From contig CAXXKX010000003.1 in assembly GCA_963676655.2 (NCBI GenBank), positions 1,984,001 to 2,048,000 of the forward strand: a stretch of 64,000 bases of DNA, given 5' to 3'. Source of the stretch: G963676655 sp963676655 (GTDB taxonomy: Bacteria; Verrucomicrobiota; Lentisphaeria; Victivallales; Victivallaceae). Positions 45,250-53,430 of this stretch are shown here, in pieces. Both the position numbers and the translations under genes were made by a program. Within the stretch, counting starts at the first letter, position 1; each line of letters begins with the position of its first letter. Under the pieces are notes generated by a model. It ran no database searches. It was not told the DNA's origin and saw only the letters and a list, made by a program, of their open reading frames with translations.

Positions 45250-45337
45250 AATTTCTCCGTCTTTGATTGCCAGTTTTGCGTCAACGCTAAAAAGCTCGAG
45301 CAATTCAAATGTTTTGGTTTGTATTAGTTGTTAACAG

Positions 45338-45538
45338 TTAATGATATGTGTTGCCGCATCCGTCGCTGATCCTTTTCAACTCGGTACGCTTTTCCGCCAG
45401 TTTGTTTTTGAGATCAAGTAACTTAGCTTTTTCTTCATCGGTCAAATTCTCGTTTGCCTCACATTCGGCAATTTTTTCTTCGGCTTCATCGATTTGCTCC
45501 ATCAAGGCGGCAAACTTTTCCCGTTGCACATCTTTCAT
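45338..45538 (-). CDS. Small coiled-coil protein between the two CooC-type genes
   Basis: 66 residues, nearly all helical and highly charged (EQIDEAEEKIAECEANENLTDEEKAK in outline), ending in a short CGNTYH tail. It has a clear AAGGA ribosome binding site and sits 13 bases from the upstream gene, so it is likely real. I do not recognise the family. A coiled coil of this size may act as an adaptor for the maturation ATPases on either side. The tail Cys and His could bind metal. Confidence 0.62.
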   Translation of the reverse strand: MKDVQREKFAALMEQIDEAEEKIAECEANENLTDEEKAKLLDLKNKLAEKRTELKRISDGCGNTYH

Positions 45539-45551
45539 GGTAAAAATCCTT

Positions 45552-46319
45552 TCAGCTAAGTTTTTCCAATATTCCGGCGAATTTTGCCTTAATCACATCT
45601 GGCAGATGGTCGATGACCGACTGCCCTGACCTATCAGCTTTCCTGATCTCATTGCAATAGGGCAGTGCCGCCAGGACCTCATACCCGGCCAGTGCTTCCC
45701 GGATAAAATCCTCGTCTCCGGCGTCGTTAATCTTATTGGCGATAAAACGAACGTCTTTGATTCCGATCTGTCTGGTCATCTTGATGATTCGTTTGGCGCA
45801 GTCGATTGAATTCTGTCCGGGTTCGACAACTACCAGCATGACATCCACGCCCCGTGCGGTGGCCCGGCCAAGATGCTCGACTCCGGCTTCCATGTCCATA
45901 ATCAACGTATCATCTTTGTAGAGGATCAGGTCCGTGACCAGCGCTTTGATCAGCACGCTTTCCGGGCAGGCGCAACCGCCGCCGCCTTCTTCAACCGCAC
46001 CCAGCACCAGCAAATCAACACCGGCATGCTTTGTCGCGTAATTATCCGCGATATCCGAAACTTCCGGATTCAGCTTGAACATCTGCCCGTAACGTTTGAC
46101 TTTCGCCCCGGTCCGCTCTTCGATCAAGTCGATTTGTCTGGCGATTGGAACGATTTGATCCAGTTCCCCGCTGCTCAGACCAAGCGCTCCGCCCAGATTG
46201 GCGTCCGGGTCGCAATCAAGCGCCAATACCCGGCCGCCGCGCTGCGCCAAAGTCAGCGCCAACACTGCCGCGATAGTGGATTTCCCCACCCCGCCTTTGC
46301 CGGATATTGCTATTTTCAT
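45552..46319 (-). CDS. cooC: CooC-type nickel-insertion ATPase, second copy
   Basis: 255 residues. SGKGGVGKST P-loop at residues 6-15, DCDPDANLGGAL, the CxC motif in EEGGGGCACPE (Cys116 and Cys118), and the MDMEAGVEHLGR switch. These are the hallmarks of CooC proteins, which dimerise with Ni or Zn across the CxC pair and load nickel into the C-cluster. It differs strongly from the ATPase at 44491, so the two may serve different sites (C-cluster versus A-cluster), which is an inference. Start ATG at 46319. Confidence 0.9.
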   Translation of the reverse strand: MKIAISGKGGVGKSTIAAVLALTLAQRGGRVLALDCDPDANLGGALGLSSGELDQIVPIARQIDLIEERTGAKVKRYGQMFKLNPEVSDIADNYATKHAGVDLLVLGAVEEGGGGCACPESVLIKALVTDLILYKDDTLIMDMEAGVEHLGRATARGVDVMLVVVEPGQNSIDCAKRIIKMTRQIGIKDVRFIANKINDAGDEDFIREALAGYEVLAALPYCNEIRKADRSGQSVIDHLPDVIKAKFAGILEKLS

Positions 46320-46332
46320 AGTCGCTTCACTC

Positions 46333-46371
46333 CAGTTGCCAGTTTACAGTTGCCAGTTGCCAGTTGCCAGT
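46333..46371. repeat. GTTGCCA heptamer repeats, first half of an inverted pair
   Basis: CAGTTGCCAGTTTACAGT is followed by TTGCCAGTTGCCAGTTGCCA. The complementary version (GGCAACTGGTAACTGTAAAC) is at 46482-46512. The two can pair into a long hairpin in the transcript between the URO-D-type gene and cooC. Confidence 0.75.
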
Positions 46372-46481
46372 AATAAAAAATTACAGATACATTGTCGATG
46401 GGTTCCCGAACTGTTCTCACTCTTTTCATTAATTATTGTTTTCAGTTTGCAGTCAGCCAGCTGCCCATTTTGTGTTTTTTG

Positions 46482-46512
46482 CTGGCAACTGGTAACTGTA
46501 AACTGTAAACTT
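46482..46512. repeat. Inverted partner of the GTTGCCA repeats
   Basis: TGGCAACTGGTAACTGTAAAC continues to the stop region of the URO-D-type gene. Together with 46333-46371 it frames a 110-base AT-rich spacer in the CODH/ACS operon. Confidence 0.65.
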
Positions 46513-47581
46513 AATAACCGTATTTTTCCTTCATTCTGGCCGCGAGTTGCCTGGTCAATTCAAACACGGCTTCGGCATCTTCCGGAGCCATTGACCCGGT
46601 GCCGCAGGACGGGGTGATAATGGCCTGTTCACAGATCAGTTCTTTCGGGATTCCCGCGGTTGCCGCCAGATGGTCCATGCCTTCTTCGAGCTTGGCTTCA
46701 AGCGTATCGACTGTTTGTTCGCGGATCGCGACAGAGGTCGGAACTACTCCCCAGGCCAGGAGTCCGCCGTTTTCAAGGTGTGTTTTTACCTTGTCAGGAT
46801 ACATCGCGATAGTATCGCCGAACTCGAAAGCGTCAAAGTTGACAATGTCGACTCCGGCGTCGATCAGGATGCTCCACTCCGTATTACCGCAGCAGTGAAT
46901 TCCGGCCAGAGCGCCGTCAGCGTGTACCGCGGCAATCGTTTCCTCAAGCGCCGCAACCACTTCGTCCCGGCTGACTGAGACATAGGTGGAACTGCCGAAT
47001 GCGGACAGGATAGGTTCGTCGATAAAACAGATGATGTTATCGGCATAAGCGTTGAATTTCTGGATCTGCCAACGGCATTTCATAGCCAGAGCTTTGATGA
47101 TGACGTCGCGAAACTCTTCATTGTACCAGAGCGCACGTTTATTTTCGTCAACAATGGTCAAAGCAAAGCTGCATGGACCGGTGGTCTGGACTTTGAGCCA
47201 TGGCACTTTTCCGCCTTTGGTCTGTAATGCGGCTTCCAGCGCGTAAATGCCTTTTGAGTAATCTTCGCTGATTGCCATTGCGGAGCAGTCCCCGTCGCCG
47301 TCTTCTTCATCCATCGCAACCATATAGGCTTCATAGAATTCCGCGAAAGCGTCGGAATAATCACCGGAAGTATCCAGAAACATCCGGCCTTTTACCTGGT
47401 CGATCTGGACACAGGGAATACCTTCGGAATATTGGATTTCCATTTGTTCGTGCAGGCCGAAATGGGACAACTGCGGCCAGATCGGACAATCGAGTTTGTT
47501 AAGTGAAACTTCCACCGCGTGGGCCGGGTCTGCAAACGGCATACTGCCGATAGCGGAACTCATGAATTTTCCTTTAGCCAT
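46511..47581 (-). CDS. URO-D/MetE-C-like zinc methyltransferase
   Basis: 356 residues with the barrel of the uroporphyrinogen-decarboxylase/cobalamin-independent methionine synthase superfamily. A His-x-Cys zinc pair is at GIHCCGN (His229, Cys231) with the third ligand in ITPSCGTGSM (Cys326). IGSMPFADP at the start and FIDEPILSAFG in the middle also match. These proteins move methyl groups between thiols, corrinoids and methyl donors. Two starts are possible: the ATG at 47581 after GGAGCAGG, or one at 47563 after AAAGGA. It is the second gene of the CODH/ACS operon and may supply or drain methyl groups. Confidence 0.8.
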   Translation of the reverse strand: MAKGKFMSSAIGSMPFADPAHAVEVSLNKLDCPIWPQLSHFGLHEQMEIQYSEGIPCVQIDQVKGRMFLDTSGDYSDAFAEFYEAYMVAMDEEDGDGDCSAMAISEDYSKGIYALEAALQTKGGKVPWLKVQTTGPCSFALTIVDENKRALWYNEEFRDVIIKALAMKCRWQIQKFNAYADNIICFIDEPILSAFGSSTYVSVSRDEVVAALEETIAAVHADGALAGIHCCGNTEWSILIDAGVDIVNFDAFEFGDTIAMYPDKVKTHLENGGLLAWGVVPTSVAIREQTVDTLEAKLEEGMDHLAATAGIPKELICEQAIITPSCGTGSMAPEDAEAVFELTRQLAARMKEKYGY

Positions 47582-47610
47582 TTTCCTGCTCCTTCAATGA
47601 TGATTATTTA

Positions 47611-48495
47611 TTAAGAAACAACTCGTTTGATAGCTGAAATGTGAGCCGGTGAGGTGCCGCAGCAGCCGCCGATAATGTTGGCTCCGGCTTCAATCAGCGC
47701 CGGGGTCATCCGGGCCATATCTTCCGGAGTGTCCGGGAAAACATCCTGACCATTTACATTCTGCGGAAGTCCCGCATTAGCGTGAACCAGAATCGGTATT
47801 TCCGCATTGGCATCACGAATTTCCTTGACAATTTCAACCATCCGGTCGATTCCGTTGCCGCAGTTGGTTCCGACAATATCGGCTCCGGCCGGGATCAGGG
47901 CTTCAACCATTTCAGTCGGGGAAACTCCCATCATGGTGCGGTAGTCATCGTTTACGGTTTTTTCAAAGGTGAAAGTACAGATGACTTCCAGGCTGGTATT
48001 TTCTTTAACCGCTTTAACCGCGATAACCGCTTCGTCGATCGCGGACATTGTTTCAATGCATGCGGCATCGGCTCCGCCTTTTTCCAGGGCGATTGCCTGT
48101 TCCTTGAAAGCGTCATAGAGTTCTTCTTCGGTAACATCTCCCATCAACAGGATTTTGCCGGTCGGGCCGATTGAGGCGATAACGTATTTTTCATCACCGG
48201 CGGCTTCACGGGAAATTGCCGCGGCCGCTTCGTTCAGTTCCGCAACCCGGTCGGCCAATTCATAATGTTCCAGTTTGAAAACGGTGCCGCCAAAGCTGTC
48301 GCTTTCAATCATATCCGCGCCGGCGTCAATATAGCTTTTGGCAATATCCAGGACATCGTCCCGGTGCTCGACACACCATAATTCAGGACATTCTCCGGGC
48401 TGCATACCCTTTTTCTGTAAGAACGTTCCCCAGGCGCCGTCCGATACCAGAGTTTTGCCGCTTTTTACTGCTTCAACGATTGAAGTTCTGCTCAT
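47611..48495 (-). CDS. Homocysteine S-methyltransferase-family protein (MetH N-terminal-like)
   Basis: 294 residues. Complete Hcy-binding TIM barrel with SDGAWGTFLQKKG at the start, ESDSFGGTVFKL, and zinc ligands Cys212 (GTNCGNG), Cys278 and Cys279 (GGCCGTSP). Their spacing is that of MetH and betaine-homocysteine methyltransferase. It lacks the folate, cobalamin and activation domains of MetH, so it needs a separate methyl donor protein. It is the first gene of the CODH/ACS operon. The ATG at 48495 has AAAGGA; an upstream Met at 48549 does not. It may accept methyl groups from the corrinoid protein or transfer them to a thiol. Confidence 0.88.
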   Translation of the reverse strand: MSRTSIVEAVKSGKTLVSDGAWGTFLQKKGMQPGECPELWCVEHRDDVLDIAKSYIDAGADMIESDSFGGTVFKLEHYELADRVAELNEAAAAISREAAGDEKYVIASIGPTGKILLMGDVTEEELYDAFKEQAIALEKGGADAACIETMSAIDEAVIAVKAVKENTSLEVICTFTFEKTVNDDYRTMMGVSPTEMVEALIPAGADIVGTNCGNGIDRMVEIVKEIRDANAEIPILVHANAGLPQNVNGQDVFPDTPEDMARMTPALIEAGANIIGGCCGTSPAHISAIKRVVS

Positions 48496-48561
48496 GTTGC
48501 TTGCATCCTTTTGCTTGTTATTTGTTTGAATTTGAACATATTTAGTCAATTTTGTAACTAA

Positions 48562-48567
48562 ATTATA
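48562..48567 (-). promoter_or_regulatory. Possible -10 box of the CODH/ACS operon
   Basis: Plus-strand ATTATA, i.e. TATAAT on the minus strand, 67 bases before the ATG of the first operon gene. No good -35 box is found at 16-18 bases, so an activator or another sigma factor may be needed. Confidence 0.35.
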
Positions 48568-48740
48568 TCATGTTTTATTACCAGTTGCATCCTCTATATT
48601 ATTGGATTTTTGCTATATATTATCATGGAGCCCGCTTGTCGTTATTCGGCCTTAATAAGCTCTTTATGGAAAATAAGCAATGAAAGTTTTACTATATTTT
48701 AATCCGTAAAACGGATCAAATGGATGGGAAAATTCAAAAA

Positions 48741-50093
48741 TCAGGACCATGGTGAGGAAAGTCCGAGTTTCTCCATAATGGAACGGTCAAGGATTTCAGC
48801 ACCGTGGGCGGAGTATTCTTCCAGCAGGACACACAGTTCTGCAGAGTTGGGTCGATTTAAAGGTTTTTTTGCCAGCATACGTCCAAGGATATGCTCCAGG
48901 CCGGTTGGTAAAGCTGGGTTTATATTTCGTGGATTGTCCGGTCTCGCTTTAATAATTGCGTCGGCGATTTCGGCGAAAGATTCCCCCTGAAACGGTTTTT
49001 GTCCGGTGAACATTTCATAAGCGGTTACTCCGAGGGCGAAAATATCGTAGCGGTCCGAATAGTCGAGTTTCCCTGAAAATACTTCAGGGGCCATGTAAGC
49101 GGGAGTGCCGATTGCTTTCTGCCCCAAAGTAATATCGGAGTCAATAGTCTTGGCCAATCCGAAATCCATTAATTTTATTTGTTTATTTTCTTTGACCATG
49201 ATATTTCCGGGCTTGATGTCGCGATGGATTATTTCGGAGGCATGCACCATGCGCAGCGCATTGACCGTTTGTCTGAAGATCCAGTAAGCATCCGGCACTG
49301 AAAGATCCCTTCTCTGAATCATTTCCGCCAGAGTGCAGCCGTCGACAAATTCCATCAGCATAAAGGGAGCCCCGCTCTCTTTTGCCACCCCGGATTCAAA
49401 AACCCGGACCACATTCGGATGATTAATTCGGGCCAGCAAGCCGGATTCACGGGTGAAGCGTTCTGCCGCGGAACTGGAATCAACCAGTTCCTGATGCAGA
49501 ATCTTCAAGGCATAGTTGATGCGGTTCCGGCGCAGATGAATGACAATCCCGGAAGCTCCGCTGCCGATTACCCGGACCGGGGTATAGTCGGGTAATATAT
49601 TCAAAGCATGGAGGTTTATTTCAGATATGTCCGGTTTCTGGGATATGCTTCTAATCAGGAGTTGGCGCGATTGTTCCGCCGCCTCATTCAGGCTTCGGGT
49701 AATACGTTCGGTGGCGAATGGTTTGACAATAAAATCGTAAGCCCCGTGACGTAAAGCAAGAACCGCCGCTTCGACATCATTATTTTTAGACGTGACAACT
49801 TGAATCATTAGTGGATAATGTTTTTTGGTGTAAGAAATGGTTTCCAGATAATTTTCGCCGCGGGAATCGATATCGGCAATCAGAATGTCGAATTTACGGC
49901 TCATCAGCGTATCGATCACGCTCCAGGAGCTGGCGGCGTAGGAAAATACATACTTTTTTTCCGGATGAGATGCTTTAATTTGCTCAAAAATCTCACGATC
50001 AGGATCGGCTACCAATATTTTGATCACCTCATCCCGGTCATGAATCCGAGTATGTTCAAGGTTTTCAGGACTCTTTCCGATCCCGTCTGCCAT
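48741..50093 (-). CDS. Receiver domain fused to Ser/Thr protein kinase
   Basis: 450 residues. N-terminal receiver at about 25-140: ILVADPDREIF acidic pocket, phospho-Asp in FDILIADIDSRG, and Lys in YDFIVKPF. A Hanks-type kinase follows at about 170-430: GSGASG glycine loop, catalytic Lys in YALKIL, HRDIKPGNIMV catalytic loop, DFGLAKT, GTPAYMAPEV activation segment and DIFALGV. All key residues are present, so it should be active. There is no transmembrane helix. The phosphorelay input would come from an unlinked histidine kinase, possibly the one at 28518. Start ATG after GGAG. Confidence 0.92.
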   Translation of the reverse strand: MADGIGKSPENLEHTRIHDRDEVIKILVADPDREIFEQIKASHPEKKYVFSYAASSWSVIDTLMSRKFDILIADIDSRGENYLETISYTKKHYPLMIQVVTSKNNDVEAAVLALRHGAYDFIVKPFATERITRSLNEAAEQSRQLLIRSISQKPDISEINLHALNILPDYTPVRVIGSGASGIVIHLRRNRINYALKILHQELVDSSSAAERFTRESGLLARINHPNVVRVFESGVAKESGAPFMLMEFVDGCTLAEMIQRRDLSVPDAYWIFRQTVNALRMVHASEIIHRDIKPGNIMVKENKQIKLMDFGLAKTIDSDITLGQKAIGTPAYMAPEVFSGKLDYSDRYDIFALGVTAYEMFTGQKPFQGESFAEIADAIIKARPDNPRNINPALPTGLEHILGRMLAKKPLNRPNSAELCVLLEEYSAHGAEILDRSIMEKLGLSSPWS

Positions 50094-50492
50094 TTGCGTG
50101 CTCCAATAATATCACTTGTCAGCGGTCAAGTTTATTTTTCTATAACCTTACAAACTTCGGTGTTTTAGTTCAAATACCGCGATTATCCGGTTATGAAAAA
50201 TTATGATCAAAAACTTATTATACTTTCAACTATAATTGCTGATTCACCTTAAATCAAGTTCAAACACATTATTTTTCAGCTCGTTTTCCGATGGTGCGGG
50301 TCTTTGTGAATATTTCAGACATAGCAGTTAAATCTTTTGTTTTTACCCATGTCGCTTCTTATCAAGGACTTTGCATTTCGAGATTATCCGGAGTATATTT
50401 CTTTCTGTCTGTGACTGCTTTTTTACGCATTTTTTTAAGAAAATAAAAATTGGTTACTCTTTTTCCAAAACCGGAACAGAAAGGACGATAAA
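50094..50492. other. Intergenic region, no gene seen
   Basis: AT-rich divergent spacer of about 400 bases between the REC-kinase gene (-) and the membrane protein gene (+). No supported open frame, RNA gene or strong hairpin was found. Confidence 0.35.
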
Positions 50493-51047
50493 ATGTTTGC
50501 CAGAGGTACTTTAAAAAAAGAAATCACGGGGGCTTTGATATATGCCGCGATTGGAATGGTGGTGGAAGTATTTATTACCGGACTGCCACGTTTGATACAT
50601 GGCGATAAGAAAGCCTTTGGATTTGTCTCGGTACTCATGTTCATATTATATTTGATAGTTTACTGGTCCGCACCATTTTGTTTCAGGCAGCTGACTAAAT
50701 TAAAAATAACCAATCGTTTTCTCAGGGCGTTTTGTCTTGTCTTTATAATTTATGCTTTTGAATGGGGGTTTGGGCTGGCTTGCAGATCAATCGGGTATAA
50801 GCCATGGACCTATACCGGCATGAAACCGGAATGGGTAACATCATTCAGTGATGGAAACATTACATTATTATTTTTCCCATTGTGGTATGTATACGCTCTG
50901 GTTGTCGAACCGGTTCTCAAGTGCATAAGAATAATGGTTGCCAATCTGTATGACCAAAACTATTTGACCTGGAGACGCTTCTGGTCCCTGACCGCGAATG
51001 AGCGGACGCAGATTTCAAATCAATCGGCAGTTTCCAATGCTGAATAA
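50493..51047 (+). CDS. Small integral membrane protein, CmpB-like
   Basis: 184 residues with four to five hydrophobic segments (about 10-30, 45-65, 80-100, 125-150). The segment EWGFGLACRSIGYKPWTYTGM resembles the ExxxG...WxY motif of the putative ABC-transporter permease type IV family (PF06541, CmpB), and the following segment with FFPLWYVYALVVEPVLK fits too. The match is distant. The ATG follows AAAGGACGATAAA, a good ribosome binding site. No ABC ATPase is nearby. Function unknown. Confidence 0.55.
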   Translation: MFARGTLKKEITGALIYAAIGMVVEVFITGLPRLIHGDKKAFGFVSVLMFILYLIVYWSAPFCFRQLTKLKITNRFLRAFCLVFIIYAFEWGFGLACRSIGYKPWTYTGMKPEWVTSFSDGNITLLFFPLWYVYALVVEPVLKCIRIMVANLYDQNYLTWRRFWSLTANERTQISNQSAVSNAE

Positions 51048-51459
51048 AAAGAATAATAGCTTAAGCAGCCGCATATGATTGTTTAAATTTTAAGAAAACT
51101 GATGCCGATCATTTTTATCAGGACCGATCATCAGGGCGGGTCCGGATTGCGATGATCCGTCTTCATTGTCTATTCGGCTTCTATATGGTCTGGTTTATCG
51201 TTTAGACAAACGCAACATTGCATTTGTCGATATTATAAATTATACATGGTCGCCACGTAAAAAAACACTGATTTTTTGTACGAAAAGCTACTCGCGAGTC
51301 GGATTAGCCAGGCGAATTTGTCTTTGCCACTGAATACCGGCATGCTGACACCCAAGGTTACGCCTCCTTTTGAGGCCGACGCCAAGTTGGCTTGGTTACT
51401 GAGGCATTACCCCCATTGCCCCCATTGCCTAACTTTATTGAATTTCATAAAATTGCTGG
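51048..51459. other. Intergenic region, no supported gene
   Basis: About 410 bases between the membrane protein and the LacI gene. A 66-codon open frame at 51276-51476 has no ribosome binding site and a biased Pro/His/Cys-rich end (CCCCATTG is repeated near 51408). It is not called. The last bases run into the LacI promoter. Confidence 0.4.
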
Positions 51460-51509
51460 TTGACATTTTACTTTGAATGTGCTATAATGAATTATGGAAA
51501 CGTTTCCAT
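51460..51509 (+). promoter_or_regulatory. Consensus promoter with perfect LacI-type operator
   Basis: TTGACA (51460-51465), 17-base spacer, extended TGC-TATAAT (-10 at 51483-51488). ATGGAAACGTTTCCAT (51494-51509) is a perfect 16-base palindrome with the central CG typical of LacI/GalR operators, lying on the start site of transcription. The strongest promoter sequence in the window, it should be tightly repressed by the LacI protein encoded next to it. Confidence 0.88.
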
Positions 51510-51546
51510 GAGCTTGAGGAATGTATTTATTGAAGGGTTATTTTTT

Positions 51547-52533
51547 GTGAAGACAACTATTGTTGATATAGCAAGAGAATGTGGCGTTGCTAAATCCACG
51601 GTGTCTCGAATTTTATCGGGAACGGGGCCAGCACATAATGCAGAGATGGTTGTAAAGGTGCGCGAAACCGCAAAGAAACTTGGATATCGTCCCAATATGG
51701 GAGCGCGAACATTTGTAAAAGGTAGTTCTTCACTGATAGGAATGGTTGGGGTTTCGCAGACGATTCGTTTCTTTGCTAATGTACGCCGTGGACTGGAGAT
51801 TTGTATCGATAAGAATGGCTATCTTCCCGTGTCTTTATGTCCATTGCCGGACCGGAGGGAAAGTACTGCGTCTATCGTGCAGAAACTTTTAAACTATCGC
51901 GCCGAGGGCGTGATTATTATTCCCGGAGAAAAAGATACTATAAATGATTATATTGAGTTTAAACATTACGATATTCCGGTGGTATTAGTCAATTTGCCTA
52001 TCACGGGCTGGGAGAATTGCAATTTTGTTGGTACAAATGATTACGAGGGCGGAAAAATTGCCGCAGTCCGTTTCTTTGAGCGGGGACACCGAAAAGTAGT
52101 AATTGCCATGAGCAGCATGACGCGTCTTCCGGATTTTGAGCAGAGAAGAAATGGTTTTTCTGAAACTTTTGAGTCCTTGGGGGGGAGTGTGACTGCATCA
52201 TACGAGGTCGCTGAAAATTTGTTATCCGGTCTGGACGGAGCCACCGCGGTTTTTGCCGTTTCCGACCAGATTGCCAAACTTCTGTTAATTGCCGCCTGGA
52301 AATGCGGGATGCGCATTCCCGATGACTTTTCATTGATCGGATTTGGTGATAAGGACGAATGTTTAGGGGCTACTCCACCCCTGACAATGATTCATCAAGA
52401 TGGTTTTAAGATTGGTACTGCAGCTGCGGAGTTACTTCTTGAGAATATTAAAAGCAGAAAAAATAATGAAGGAACAAAACAAATCAGGCTGATTCCAACC
52501 CTGTCAATTGGAAGTAGTGACAGGCAAATTTAA
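51547..52533 (+). CDS. LacI/GalR-family transcriptional regulator
   Basis: About 328 residues. Helix-turn-helix at the very N-terminus: TIVDIARECGVAKSTVSRIL, followed by the hinge helix region KLGYRPNMGART. The periplasmic-binding-like effector domain runs from about 65 (GMVGVSQTIRFFANVRRGLEI) to the end (DFSLIGFGDKDECLGATPPLTMIHQD). The GTG at 51547 after AAGGG gives the normal N-terminus (VKTTIVDIA). Longer starts upstream would read through the operator and are rejected. A palindromic operator on its own promoter implies autoregulation. It precedes the pseudopilin and beta-helix genes and probably controls them. Confidence 0.92.
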   Translation: MKTTIVDIARECGVAKSTVSRILSGTGPAHNAEMVVKVRETAKKLGYRPNMGARTFVKGSSSLIGMVGVSQTIRFFANVRRGLEICIDKNGYLPVSLCPLPDRRESTASIVQKLLNYRAEGVIIIPGEKDTINDYIEFKHYDIPVVLVNLPITGWENCNFVGTNDYEGGKIAAVRFFERGHRKVVIAMSSMTRLPDFEQRRNGFSETFESLGGSVTASYEVAENLLSGLDGATAVFAVSDQIAKLLLIAAWKCGMRIPDDFSLIGFGDKDECLGATPPLTMIHQDGFKIGTAAAELLLENIKSRKNNEGTKQIRLIPTLSIGSSDRQI

Positions 52534-52615
52534 TCTGTGACAAGTAAAGACAGCTTTTTAAATATAAAGAATTTCAAGTCGAGAAACAATTACAACAGTT
52601 CAAGGAGAAAAACAA

Positions 52616-53344
52616 ATGAAACAACAACAGAGAAAGAAATTTACTCTTATCGAGCTTCTTGTCGTAATAGCAATTATAGCTATTTTGGCATCCATGTTGC
52701 TCCCAGCTCTGAACAAAGCCCGAGACTCTGCAAAGCGCGTTCGCTGTCTGTCTAACCTGAAGCAGATCGGACTTGGCATTGCCAATTACTCAAATGATTA
52801 CCAGGAATATTTCACCCCTGATTACAACGGAGTCTCGGATCGTACCGCCTGGTTCATAATTTTACAGCAATACAAATATCTTCCGGAAACAGGAAAACGG
52901 ACAGGAGTTTTCGTGTGCCCGTCTGCGACTGATTACTGGTTGAAAACCTATACCAATTCATTTACCGGCATATCCACTAAATACTATTGTAATTATGGCG
53001 GAAATACCAAAGTTATCGGGTGGGGGACAAACGCATCTTATCCGGTCAATACGCTTTCAATGATCGGCAAAACCAAAAAGAAACTCACTGCCACTCCTCT
53101 TATAATTGACGCAAATTCGACTTATTCTGGGAATCCAAACTATAGATGTCACTGGACATCAAACGTTGCCAACAATTATTTGGATGACGACCCTCCAGGT
53201 ATGATAAACTCAACCAGGCATGACAGAGGAGCCAATGCGGTGTTCTGCGATGGTCATGTGAGTTATCTCAAAGGGCCGTTTGCAACCCCCGGCAAGAATG
53301 TCTTCTGGCTTGATCCTTCGACAACAGTCGGTACCATGTATTGA
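52616..53344 (+). CDS. DUF1559-type pseudopilin, fourth copy
   Basis: 242 residues. MKQQQRKK then FTLIELLVVIAIIAILASM, LLPALNKARDSAKRVRCLSN, SNLKQIGLGIANYSND, and near the C-terminus NAVFCDGHVSYLKGPF with the family DGH motif. The -1 residue is Lys instead of Gly. AAGGAG precedes the ATG. It follows the LacI gene by 82 bases and precedes a large exported beta-helix protein by 86, again as regulator, pseudopilin, exported carbohydrate-active protein. Confidence 0.9.
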   Translation: MKQQQRKKFTLIELLVVIAIIAILASMLLPALNKARDSAKRVRCLSNLKQIGLGIANYSNDYQEYFTPDYNGVSDRTAWFIILQQYKYLPETGKRTGVFVCPSATDYWLKTYTNSFTGISTKYYCNYGGNTKVIGWGTNASYPVNTLSMIGKTKKKLTATPLIIDANSTYSGNPNYRCHWTSNVANNYLDDDPPGMINSTRHDRGANAVFCDGHVSYLKGPFATPGKNVFWLDPSTTVGTMY

Positions 53345-53430
53345 TGCGATCGTGAGACCAGTTTGTAAAAACCGTGAGAAAAGGCTTCTCGATAATAATC
53401 TGAAAAACTGTAGCAGACGGAAGGACTTCC

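Noticed and set aside
45738..45921. Possible tRNA- or riboswitch-like structures in the CODH/ACS region and upstream spacers
   Set aside because: No T-loop, anticodon arm or cobalamin-box pattern could be found by eye; structures there are explained by coding sequence.
51276..51476. 66-codon frame before the LacI gene with a CPHC end
   Set aside because: No ribosome binding site, overlaps the LacI promoter, low-complexity end; not supportable as a gene.
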